Below, in pieces: positions 24,764-32,194 of a stretch of 64,000 nt of DNA (within the stretch, counting starts at the first letter, position 1; the number at the start of each line of letters is the position of its first letter). The notes below the pieces were generated by a model. That model was not told the origin of the DNA and searched no databases. It saw only the letters and a list, made by a program, of their open reading frames with translations. The position numbers and the translations under genes are program-made. The DNA is from Streptomyces sp. 840.1 (lineage in GTDB: Bacteria > Actinomycetota > Actinomycetes > Streptomycetales > Streptomycetaceae): contig NZ_RJUU01000002.1 of assembly GCF_003751445.1 (NCBI RefSeq), positions 1,116,001 to 1,180,000 on the forward strand. Reading direction: 5' to 3'.

Positions 24764-26308
24764 TCAGTACGCCCCTCGGCCGTCGGTGACGGCGCGCAAC
24801 GTGCGGGCCATGAGGCCCATGTCCGTGGCCACCGACCAGTTGTCCACGTACCAGAGGTCCAGCGACACGGTCTCCTGCCAGGACAGGTCGGAGCGCCCGC
24901 TGACCTGCCACAGGCCGGTCAGCCCCGGTTTGACCGAGAGCCGCCGCAGCTCGCGCTCGTCGTAGCGGGAGACCTCGTCCGGCAGCGGCGGGCGCGGACC
25001 GACCAGGGACATGTCACCTCGAAGGACGTTGAGGAGCTGGGGCAGCTCGTCCAGGGACGAGCGGCGCAGCAGCCGGCCGACGCGGGTGACCCGGGGGTCG
25101 CGCCGCATCTTGAACATCGGGCCGTCGCTCTCGTTGGACGTGGCCAGCCGCTCGCGGCGCTGTTCGGCGTCCGCCACCATCGTGCGGAACTTCCACATGG
25201 TGAACGGCCGGTTGTGCTGCCCGTGGCGGATCTGCCGGTGGAAGACCGGCCCGCAGGAGGTGAACCGGACCGCCGCGGCGACCAGCAGCAGCAGGGGAGC
25301 CAGCGCGAGCAGGCCGAGGACGGCGCCGGTCCGGTCCACCGCGGCCTTGAGCGCGGCCTGCGGCCCCCGTCGAAGTGGCGGCACGATGTGCAGCAGGGTC
25401 AGCCCGGCCGCCGACGCGGGACGGACCCGGCCCGCCGCGATCTCCGAGAGGTGCGAGAGCACGGACAGCTCCAGTCCGCCGTCGTGCAGCCCCCAGGACA
25501 ACTGTCGTAATCGCTCCTCGGTGAGTTCGGGGCCCGGTATGACCAGGGCCAGGTCCGCCTCGTGCGCGAAGGCCGCACCGAGCACCGTCGAGGCGTCGTC
25601 GTCGGCCGGCGCGGGCGCGAGCCGCCCCGGGACCGGGGTCTCGCAGCTCAGTGCCGCCGTCCCCACGGGCACGGCGGCCACCACGAGGTAGCCGTGGTCC
25701 GCCCGGGAACCGAGCAGCCGCACCGCCCGGTCCACCCCCGCGGCCGCCCCGACCACCAGCACCCGGCGGGCCGGCCGTCGCCTGCGCCGCCCCGGCAGCC
25801 GCCGGACCCCCGACACGGCCGTCGTCGCCAGCAGCCCGGGAATCAGCGCGACGACAGCCGCCGCCGGATCGATGGACCCGTCGGCCACCGTCCAGAGCAC
25901 CGCGAGCACGCCGATGAGCACCAGCCAGTCCCCGGACGCGGTCAGCGCCCCGGCCGGCCGGCCGGGTGTCCGGAGCGAGTACCGGCCGCGCGCGGCCCGT
26001 ACGCAGCCCCAGCCCAGCGCCGCCGCGACCGCACCGGCCAGGGCCCGGGGCTCGCCGTCGGTGCGCAGCACGAGCCAGCCGGGAATCCCGAGGCCGAGCA
26101 GGTCGAAGCAGATGACCAGTGGCAGATACCGGCCAGGTCTGTTCTTCGGCCCTGGCCGGGCGGAACGCTCGCGCTGTACGGTCGGGCCCTGTGGCAGCCG
26201 GTCGAACTCCTGGCTGCGGGGCCGGTTCGAAGTGGTCCGTGGAAGCGGCGCCCCAGCCAGTCCCACGGGTCCTGATATTCCGGTTTCGGGTAGCTCGACA
26301 TGCCCCAT
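24764..26308 (-). CDS. WbaP/WcaJ-type polyprenyl-phosphate sugar-1-phosphate transferase
   Basis: A 514-residue initiating enzyme that loads the first sugar phosphate onto undecaprenyl phosphate. N-terminal variable region, four hydrophobic helices (about 65-175), a CoA-binding-like loop region, then a fifth helix and the catalytic domain (about 330-514) with GPVFHRQIRHGQHNRPFTMWKFRTM (split as GPVFHRQIRHGQ and FTMWKFRTM), LDELPQLLNVLRGDMSLVGP and VKPGLTGLWQVSGRSD. ATG 26306-26308 follows GGGGGG. Codon 267 is TTA (25510-25508), so translation probably needs the bldA tRNA, tying polysaccharide initiation to development. Convergent with fcl. Confidence 0.93.
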   Translation of the reverse strand: MGHVELPETGISGPVGLAGAPLPRTTSNRPRSQEFDRLPQGPTVQRERSARPGPKNRPGRYLPLVICFDLLGLGIPGWLVLRTDGEPRALAGAVAAALGWGCVRAARGRYSLRTPGRPAGALTASGDWLVLIGVLAVLWTVADGSIDPAAAVVALIPGLLATTAVSGVRRLPGRRRRRPARRVLVVGAAAGVDRAVRLLGSRADHGYLVVAAVPVGTAALSCETPVPGRLAPAPADDDASTVLGAAFAHEADLALVIPGPELTEERLRQLSWGLHDGGLELSVLSHLSEIAAGRVRPASAAGLTLLHIVPPLRRGPQAALKAAVDRTGAVLGLLALAPLLLLVAAAVRFTSCGPVFHRQIRHGQHNRPFTMWKFRTMVADAEQRRERLATSNESDGPMFKMRRDPRVTRVGRLLRRSSLDELPQLLNVLRGDMSLVGPRPPLPDEVSRYDERELRRLSVKPGLTGLWQVSGRSDLSWQETVSLDLWYVDNWSVATDMGLMARTLRAVTDGRGAY

Positions 26309-26684
26309 GAACCCCCCAGTCACAGTTGCATCTCCACAAACGGGGCGCATCCGCCGATCCTGTGGACTGACGGATGCGCCCTCGCTCGGTGCACGATATC
26401 CACACACGTGCCATTTCGCTGGAGTTCCAGTGAAGTTCAGACATGTGGTGTGAGCCGGAACTCGTCCCGTTCCGGGCTGGATCACAGGTTCTGTGCGGGG
26501 GTGTTGGTATTTGGGACGCGCCGGAATCGGGCGGTGTGCGGATATGTACCGGCGCCTCGCCAACTACTGTACGTGGTCGGCCGGTTGGTCTGTGCTGCCT
26601 GCTCGCCGGCGAGGCTCACAACGCTGTCTGGGAGAATGCACCGCCGGGGGACTGCGCCCGGCCACGAGCGAAAGAGGACGAACG
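26309..26684. other. 376-bp intergenic region between divergent genes
   Basis: No gene supported here. It is the shared upstream region of the sugar transferase (minus) and the alditol oxidase (plus). It contains one exact inverted repeat, CCGGAAC (26455-26461) and GTTCCGG (26469-26475) with a 7-base spacer, which could be a regulator site. Small open frames across it are low-quality continuations of the flanking genes. Confidence 0.5.
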
Positions 26685-27944
26685 GTGACTCCCGCGGAGA
26701 TGAACTGGGCCGGCAATGTCACGTTCGGGGCGAGGCGGCTGTGCGTCCCCCGCTCGGAGGCCGAGCTGCGGGAGACGGTGGCCGCTTCCACCTCGGTGCG
26801 GCCCCTGGGCACCCGCCACTCGTTCAACGACGTCGCCGACACCACAGGGGACCTGCTCTCGGTGGCGGGACTGCCGCGCGTGGTCGAGATCGACCCGGCC
26901 GGGGGGACGGTGACGGTGAGCGCGGGGCTGCGCTTCGGCGAGTTCGCCGGGGAGCTGCACGAGGGCGGCTTCGCGCTGCACAACCTGGGTTCGCTCCCGC
27001 ACATCTCGGTGGCCGGCGCCTGCGCGACCGGGACCCACGGTTCGGGGGTGGGGAACCGGTCGCTGGCGGGCGCCGTCCGGGCCCTGGACATGGTCACGGC
27101 CGACGGCGGGACGCTCTCGCTGCGCCGCGGTGACGAGGAATTCCCCGGAGCGGTGGTCGCGATGGGCGCGCTGGGTGTGGTGACCCGGCTGACGCTGGAC
27201 GTGGTCCCGGCCTTCGACGTACAGCAGTGGGTGTACGAGGACCTCCCCGAGTCCCGGCTGACCGGCGCTTTCGACGAGGTGCTGTCGGCCGCGTACAGCG
27301 TCAGTGTCTTCACCGACTGGCGTCCGGGGCCGGTCGGCCAGGTGTGGCTGAAGGAGCGGGTGGGGAGCGGGGGAGTGCGGCAGGCGCCGGCCGAGTGGCT
27401 GGGCGCACGGCTCGCGGACGGTCCGCGCCACCCGATCCCCGGTGTGCCGGCCGGCAACTGCACCCGGCAGCAGGGCGCGGCCGGAGCCTGGCACCGGAGG
27501 CTGCCGCACTTCCGGCTGGAGTTCACCCCGAGCAACGGAGACGAGCTGCAGTCGGAGTACTTCGTGGCCCGGGAGGACGCCGCGGCCGCCTACGAGGCGC
27601 TGGGCCGGCTCCGGGACCGGATCGCCCCGCTGCTCCAGATCTCCGAGATCCGTACCGTCGCCGGTGACGACCTGTGGCTCAGCCCGGCGTCCGGCCGGGA
27701 CTCGGTGGCCTTCCACTTCACCTGGATACCGGACACCGTGGCGGTCGCGCCGGTGCTCGGCGAGATCGAGGAGGCGCTGGCCCCGTTCGGCGCGCGGCCG
27801 CACTGGGGCAAGGTGTTCACCACCGACCCCGGCGTCCTGCGCACGCTGTACGGGCGGTACGCGGACTTTGAGAAGCTGATGGCCCGGTACGACCCGCACG
27901 GCACCTTCCGCAACGACTTCCTGGACCGGCACTTCCCGGGCTGA
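26685..27944 (+). CDS. aldO: Alditol oxidase (FAD-dependent, AldO type)
   Basis: A 419-residue soluble flavoprotein of the VAO family that oxidises alditols such as xylitol or sorbitol at C1 with oxygen, giving aldose and hydrogen peroxide. GTRHSFND carries the His that in S. coelicolor AldO is covalently linked to FAD; the FAD domain continues with LPHISVAGACATGTHGSGVGN, and the C-terminal half has HFRLEFTPSNGDELQSEYFV and ARPHWGKVF, nearly as in AldO (about 418 residues). The start is GTG 26685 with AGAGGA upstream. It appears monocistronic. Confidence 0.93.
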   Translation: MTPAEMNWAGNVTFGARRLCVPRSEAELRETVAASTSVRPLGTRHSFNDVADTTGDLLSVAGLPRVVEIDPAGGTVTVSAGLRFGEFAGELHEGGFALHNLGSLPHISVAGACATGTHGSGVGNRSLAGAVRALDMVTADGGTLSLRRGDEEFPGAVVAMGALGVVTRLTLDVVPAFDVQQWVYEDLPESRLTGAFDEVLSAAYSVSVFTDWRPGPVGQVWLKERVGSGGVRQAPAEWLGARLADGPRHPIPGVPAGNCTRQQGAAGAWHRRLPHFRLEFTPSNGDELQSEYFVAREDAAAAYEALGRLRDRIAPLLQISEIRTVAGDDLWLSPASGRDSVAFHFTWIPDTVAVAPVLGEIEEALAPFGARPHWGKVFTTDPGVLRTLYGRYADFEKLMARYDPHGTFRNDFLDRHFPG

Positions 27945-27962
27945 CCCCGGACGCGGCAGGGA

Positions 27963-28970
27963 TCAGCGGCCCTCGCGCTCGTCCCTCGCCCTGGAGGGCC
28001 AGGCCGCCGCCGACCGGCCCGGCGCGAGATGGTCCACCACATCGGCCAGCTCCTCGCAGGCGCGCTCGATCCGGCGCCGGATGTTCTGCTGCTCCGCCAC
28101 GATCGCGGCCAGCAGCAGCGAGGTCAGCGCCACGGCCCCGTTCAGGACCGTGAGGTTGATCATCACCTCCAGCATGCTGTGCCCGGCGAACGGCCCCACC
28201 TGCTCGGTGCCCGCGACCACCGCCAGGACGGACACCAGCAGCGCGCACGGAGCACTGCCCGCCAGCTGGAACCGCAGCGCCGCCCAGATGAGGATCGGGA
28301 ACACCAGGTAGAGCATCGACAGCGGGCCCCTGGTGGCCACCAGTGAACCCGCGACCGTGACGGCCAGCAGCGCGCCGGCCTCGATCCACCGGTCGGACAT
28401 CCGGGGCAGCCGCGCCTTGCGCAGCACCACGAGCACCAGCGGCGTGACCACCAGCACCCCCATGGCGTCCCCGGCCCACCACGCGACCCAGACCGTCCAG
28501 AACCCGGTGGCGGGCAGCTTGCCGTCCACCGCCAGCATGGCGCTGCCCACCGTCGCGCTGACGGCCATGCCGGCCAGCGCCCCCAGGAAGACCAGCAGGA
28601 CACCGTCGCGCAGCCGGTCCAGCTCCGCCCGGAAGCCGACCCGGCGCAGCATCAGACAGGCGCAGACGGGTGCGAGCGTGTTGCCCGCCACGACGGCGGC
28701 CGTCGACGGCGTCACGGAGCCGCTGAGCGTGGCGATGACGACCAGGGAGCCGATGGCGATCCCGGGCCAGATGCGCAGTCCCAAGATGAGCAGGCAGCCC
28801 AGGGCGATGCCGGTCGGCGGCCAGAGCGGTGTCACGATCGCACCGTGGACGGTCACCTGCCTCAGCAGGCCGAGACCCCCGCCCACGTAGTAGGCGGCCG
28901 CGACTGCCAGGATGCGCAGCAGCGCCGCGGCCCTGCGCCGGTTTTCCTCACTGCGGATCACGGTACTCAT
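27963..28970 (-). CDS. MASE1-domain integral membrane protein
   Basis: A 335-residue membrane protein with about eight to nine helices and MASE1 features (GGLGLLRQVTVHGAIVTPLWPPTGIALG near residues 30-57, seen as LWPPTGIALG; SVTPSTAAVVAGNTLAP; WWAGDAMGVLVVTPL). MASE1 is a membrane sensory module normally fused to kinases, GGDEF or phosphatase outputs; here nothing follows except a coiled segment and a charged tail. The gene immediately upstream on the same strand (67-base gap) encodes a SpoIIE-type PP2C phosphatase, which may be the separate output. Confidence 0.85.
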   Translation of the reverse strand: MSTVIRSEENRRRAAALLRILAVAAAYYVGGGLGLLRQVTVHGAIVTPLWPPTGIALGCLLILGLRIWPGIAIGSLVVIATLSGSVTPSTAAVVAGNTLAPVCACLMLRRVGFRAELDRLRDGVLLVFLGALAGMAVSATVGSAMLAVDGKLPATGFWTVWVAWWAGDAMGVLVVTPLVLVVLRKARLPRMSDRWIEAGALLAVTVAGSLVATRGPLSMLYLVFPILIWAALRFQLAGSAPCALLVSVLAVVAGTEQVGPFAGHSMLEVMINLTVLNGAVALTSLLLAAIVAEQQNIRRRIERACEELADVVDHLAPGRSAAAWPSRARDEREGR

Positions 28971-29037
28971 CAGATCTCATCAGACACCGGACCCGGCTGG
29001 AGGCGGCGGCGTGACACGCACCGCCCCGGTCACCTCG

Positions 29038-29871
29038 CTATCCGGGGGCCGCGGGAAACGCGTCGTGGCGCACGACGAGCACGGCGGCGTCGTCCTCGTG
29101 CCCGGTGCGCTCCGCCGTCCCCAGGATCGCGTCGGCCAGCTCCTCCGCGTCGTCGCCGACCCGGGAGCGCACCAGCCGCACCACGGCATCCAGCCCCTCG
29201 TCGATCGAGTAGGACGGTCCCTCGATCACCCCGTCGGTGAGCAGCACGAAGGCACCGGGGGTGGTGAGCCGGCGGGTGGTGACCGGGTATTCCTCACCGG
29301 TCTGGATGCCGAGCGGCAGACCGCCCTCGTCCTCGGTGGTGCCCGAGCGCCCGTCCGCCGTGGCCCACACCGCGGCGACGTGGCCCGCCCGCGCGCTCTG
29401 GAGCACCCGGGTGACCGGGTCTATCCGGACGAAGGTGCAGGTGGCGAGGAGACCGGAGTCGACGGACAGCAGCAGGTCGTTGGTCCGCCGCACCACTTCG
29501 CCCGGATCGGCCGCGGTGACGGCCAGGGCACGCATCGCGATCCGGATCTGCCCCATGAAGGCCGCCGCCTCGACGTCGTGTCCCTGTACGTCCCCGATGG
29601 CGAACGCCAGCGAACCGTCCGCGAGCCGGAAGCCGTCGTACCAGTCGCCCCCGATGTCCAGCCCGCTGCGAGCGGGCGTGTACCGGGCGGCGGTCTGCAG
29701 CCCCGGCAGGGCGGGCAGGGACGAGGGGAGCATCTCCCGCTGAAGCGCCTCCGCCAGCTCCACCCGCGCCTGATGGAGCTCCACCTCGCGGCGTGCCCGG
29801 GAGGTGAGCTGATGCAGCGTGGTCAGCAGTTCCTCGGCACTGGCCGAGCGGGGAGGACGACGCCGGTTCAT
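29038..29871 (-). CDS. PP2C-family serine/threonine phosphatase (SpoIIE/RsbU type), intact active site
   Basis: A 277-residue protein: an N-terminal helical linker (about 10-45), then a complete SpoIIE-type PP2C domain. All metal motifs are present: GGDWYDGF, GDVQGHD, LLTDGVIEGP and the C-terminal EDDAAVLVVR. Such enzymes dephosphorylate anti-anti-sigma proteins and so release sigma factors. ATG 29869-29871 was chosen; the long frame upstream is an open-frame artefact. The downstream MASE1 gene may supply the sensor. Confidence 0.9.
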   Translation of the reverse strand: MNRRRPPRSASAEELLTTLHQLTSRARREVELHQARVELAEALQREMLPSSLPALPGLQTAARYTPARSGLDIGGDWYDGFRLADGSLAFAIGDVQGHDVEAAAFMGQIRIAMRALAVTAADPGEVVRRTNDLLLSVDSGLLATCTFVRIDPVTRVLQSARAGHVAAVWATADGRSGTTEDEGGLPLGIQTGEEYPVTTRRLTTPGAFVLLTDGVIEGPSYSIDEGLDAVVRLVRSRVGDDAEELADAILGTAERTGHEDDAAVLVVRHDAFPAAPG

Positions 29872-30142
29872 GGGCCGCTCCGCAGTGGCTGTGGTGGCGA
29901 GCCGCACCACAGGGTCTGTCGTGGCGGGACGATCCGGGAGGTCAACGCTTCGGATCCGGTACGGGGCCGCGCGCCGGCTGCTCCGGACGAGGCTCAGCTC
30001 ATCGTATTTCGGTGCGGTGATCCGCGCAGGCCGAGCCGCTCCCGGCGGCGGGAACGGGCGGGGTGAGCGGGTTGGGTGGATGCTGGGAGGGAGCCTGTGT
30101 GGCGGCGTCGTACGGCGGCCGGCGCGGGCCGGGAGGTGTGCG

Positions 30143-30442
30143 ATGAACCGGACGATGGAGTGGACGGTCCACGTTGATCTGTCCGAGGAGGACGGTGCGA
30201 CGAAGGCGGAGGCGGTGCTGGACACCGGCACGGCGAGACTCACCGGCCACGGGGTCGCCCGCTGCAGCCCGCAGGACCCCGACGTACCCACCATCGGTGA
30301 CGAACTCGCCGCGAGCCGTGCGATGCGCGATGTCGCGGCCCAGCTGATGAGCGTGGCCGACCGGGAACTCGGCGAGGTGGGGGCGGGGCGTCCCGACGGG
30401 CCCGTTCCGCCGCCCTACGCCTGGACGGACGCGACCGCCTGA
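30143..30442 (+). CDS. DUF1876 (dsRBL superfamily) small protein
   Basis: A 99-residue protein. The N-terminal strand pattern EWTVHVDLSEEDGATKAEAVL, then GHGVARCSPQDPDVPTIGDELAASRAM and a C-terminal helix (VAAQLMSVADRELGEV) match the DUF1876/dsRBD-like fold common in actinobacteria. Role unknown, often stress-related. ATG 30143 with GGGAGG at 30131-30136. The 271 bases upstream (29872-30142) hold no other gene I can support. Confidence 0.85.
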   Translation: MNRTMEWTVHVDLSEEDGATKAEAVLDTGTARLTGHGVARCSPQDPDVPTIGDELAASRAMRDVAAQLMSVADRELGEVGAGRPDGPVPPPYAWTDATA

Positions 30443-30537
30443 GCGCGGCCGCGTCGCCTGTCGTGCTCGCGAGGGGCGCCGTAGCGTGAGCGGCGAGTGG
30501 ACCGGTCCACGTGAACGAGAGACCCCCGGGTGACGCC

Positions 30538-31173
30538 ATGTGCTGGAGCGCGACCGCTGACCTGGTGGCGGGCACCGCCATCGCGGCGACCGGCGCCGCC
30601 TGCGTCTTACGGGCGCGCCGGGCCCGCGATCTTCCGCTCGCCGCGCTCCCGCTGCTGCTGGGCGCCCACCAGATCGTCGAGTCCGCGGTGTGGCGTGCGG
30701 ACGGCGGCTCCGGCCCGGCGACCGTTGCCTGGGCGGTGATCGCCCTGCCGCTGCTGGCGCTGTGGGTACCGGTGGGCGTGCTGTGCGCGGCGCCGCCGGA
30801 CGCCCGGCGCCGGCTGCTGCTGCCGCTGGCGGCCGGCGCCGCGACATCCGCCGCGCTCGGGTACGCCCTGTCCGTCCGGCCGGTGACCGCGCAGATCCGC
30901 GGGCACACCCTGGGCTATGTGCTCGATCTGCCGCGCCCCGGTCTGCTGGTCGCGGGCTATCTCCTGGCCACCGTCGGATCGCTGCTGCTCTCCGGCGACC
31001 GGTGGCTGCGGTGGCTCGGGGCGCTGGCCGCGACGGGGGCCGCGGTCTGCGCCGCGCTGTGGCGGCTGGAGTTCATCTCGACCTGGTGCGCGTTCGCCGC
31101 CGTGTGCTCGGTCGTCCTGCTCGGCTGGTCCGGGCGGCGCCCCGCCGGGAACGCGGCACCCGCCGGGCCGTGA
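30538..31173 (+). CDS. DUF6629 family membrane protein, TTA codon near 5' end
   Basis: A 211-residue membrane protein with six to seven hydrophobic helices. It starts MCWSATADLVAG, as I recall for the DUF6629 family, whose function is unknown. Codon 24 is TTA (30607-30609), so it is likely bldA-dependent. I chose ATG 30538; GTG 30511 is an in-frame alternative. It follows the DUF1876 gene by 95 bases on the same strand. Confidence 0.8.
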   Translation: MCWSATADLVAGTAIAATGAACVLRARRARDLPLAALPLLLGAHQIVESAVWRADGGSGPATVAWAVIALPLLALWVPVGVLCAAPPDARRRLLLPLAAGAATSAALGYALSVRPVTAQIRGHTLGYVLDLPRPGLLVAGYLLATVGSLLLSGDRWLRWLGALAATGAAVCAALWRLEFISTWCAFAAVCSVVLLGWSGRRPAGNAAPAGP

Positions 31174-31568
31174 GACCGGGCTCATCACGTGTTCGAGGGA
31201 ACCTCCGTGCGTACTTCCCGGGGGTAACGGAACGGGCGTTCAGGTCCGCCGGTGCGGTGCCTGTTACAGATTCCGGGACCGGATCCGCAGACCGCGCGCG
31301 GGCCGGGGGAGGCGGGCAGGACGGCGCGTCCGGCCTCGTCAACCCGGTGCCGCACGGGTGGGTGCAACGGACAGGAATTGACAGGTACCCGGAGGGTTCG
31401 GTGGGTGGTGCCTGCAGTCGCGTGTGACGGAAATGTCCGCGCTTCGTAACACGTACCGGGGCGCTGTTCGCGGAACGGGCAGCGGGGTCAAAGTGTGGCT
31501 CCCGGCACCACGCCGGGACCGAACAAGGCCCGGACCGCATGGTTTGGGCCAGCACCTGAGGGGTCTTC
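31174..31568. other. 395-bp intergenic region
   Basis: No gene supported. It is the upstream region of the lamin-tail protein. A TTGACA hexamer occurs at 31378-31383, but I see no matching -10 box at the right distance. Short frames here are weak and have no ribosome binding sites. Confidence 0.5.
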
Positions 31569-32099
31569 ATGTCCCGTTCCGCACGGCGGATCACCGCCAC
31601 CGTCATCGCTTCCGGCGCGCTCCTGGCCGCCGCCGCACTTCCGGCGACGGCAGACGGCCACAGCCACAGCCATGGCGACAGTCACAGCCATGGCGACGGC
31701 CACGGCCGTGGCCACGAGCACGGCCACAGCAAGCCCGCCCCGCGCTCGGCCGTCGTCCTGGGCAAGATCCAGTACGACAGCCCCGGCCGTGACAACGGTT
31801 CGAACCGCAGCCTGAACGGTGAATGGGTCACCGTCACCAACACCGGCCGCAACTCGGTCAACCTGCGCGGCTGGACCCTCAGCGACGAGAGCCACCGCAC
31901 CTACCGCTTCGACCTGCGTCTGGCCGGCCGCTCCTCGGTGCGCGTGCACACCGGTGTCGGCCGCGACACCCGCCACGACGTCTACCAGGACCTGCGCCGC
32001 CAGGTCTGGGACAACAGCGACACGGCGACTCTCAAGGACGCGCGCGGCCACAAGGCCGACTCGAAGTCCTGGGGCCGTCACCACGGGGGCCGCCGCTGA
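31569..32099 (+). CDS. Secreted lamin-tail domain (LTD) protein with His-rich linker
   Basis: A 176-residue exported protein. The signal peptide (about 1-28, ALPATA cleavage) is followed at once by a tract of about 25 residues that is half histidine (pattern HSHSHGDSHSHGDGHGRG and on), able in principle to bind metal ions. The rest (about 60-155) is a lamin-tail beta sandwich: VVLGKIQYDSPG, LNGEWVTVTNTG, VNLRGWTLSDES and HDVYQDLRRQVWDNSDTATL are LTD signatures. ATG 31569 with GAGGGG 6 bases upstream. Probably extracellular; partner unknown. Confidence 0.88.
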   Translation: MSRSARRITATVIASGALLAAAALPATADGHSHSHGDSHSHGDGHGRGHEHGHSKPAPRSAVVLGKIQYDSPGRDNGSNRSLNGEWVTVTNTGRNSVNLRGWTLSDESHRTYRFDLRLAGRSSVRVHTGVGRDTRHDVYQDLRRQVWDNSDTATLKDARGHKADSKSWGRHHGGRR

Positions 32100-32137
32100 C
32101 CGCTCCGTAACCCGGGGCCGCTGACGGCCTCCTGACC

Positions 32138-32174
32138 GCGGCGCACCACGGCCCGTCCGGCCGGGGTGCGCCGC
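32138..32174. terminator. Hairpin between convergent genes
   Basis: Perfect arms GCGGCGCACC (32138-32147) and GGTGCGCCGC (32165-32174) with a 17-base loop, between the LTD stop (32099) and the end of the convergent PAS/PP2C gene (32195). Likely a shared terminator. Confidence 0.6.
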
Positions 32175-32194
32175 ACCCGTTTCACCGGGACCCG

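Noticed and set aside
31378-31383. TTGACA as a promoter for the lamin-tail gene
   Set aside because: No acceptable -10 box lies 16-19 bases downstream and it is about 185 bases from the gene.
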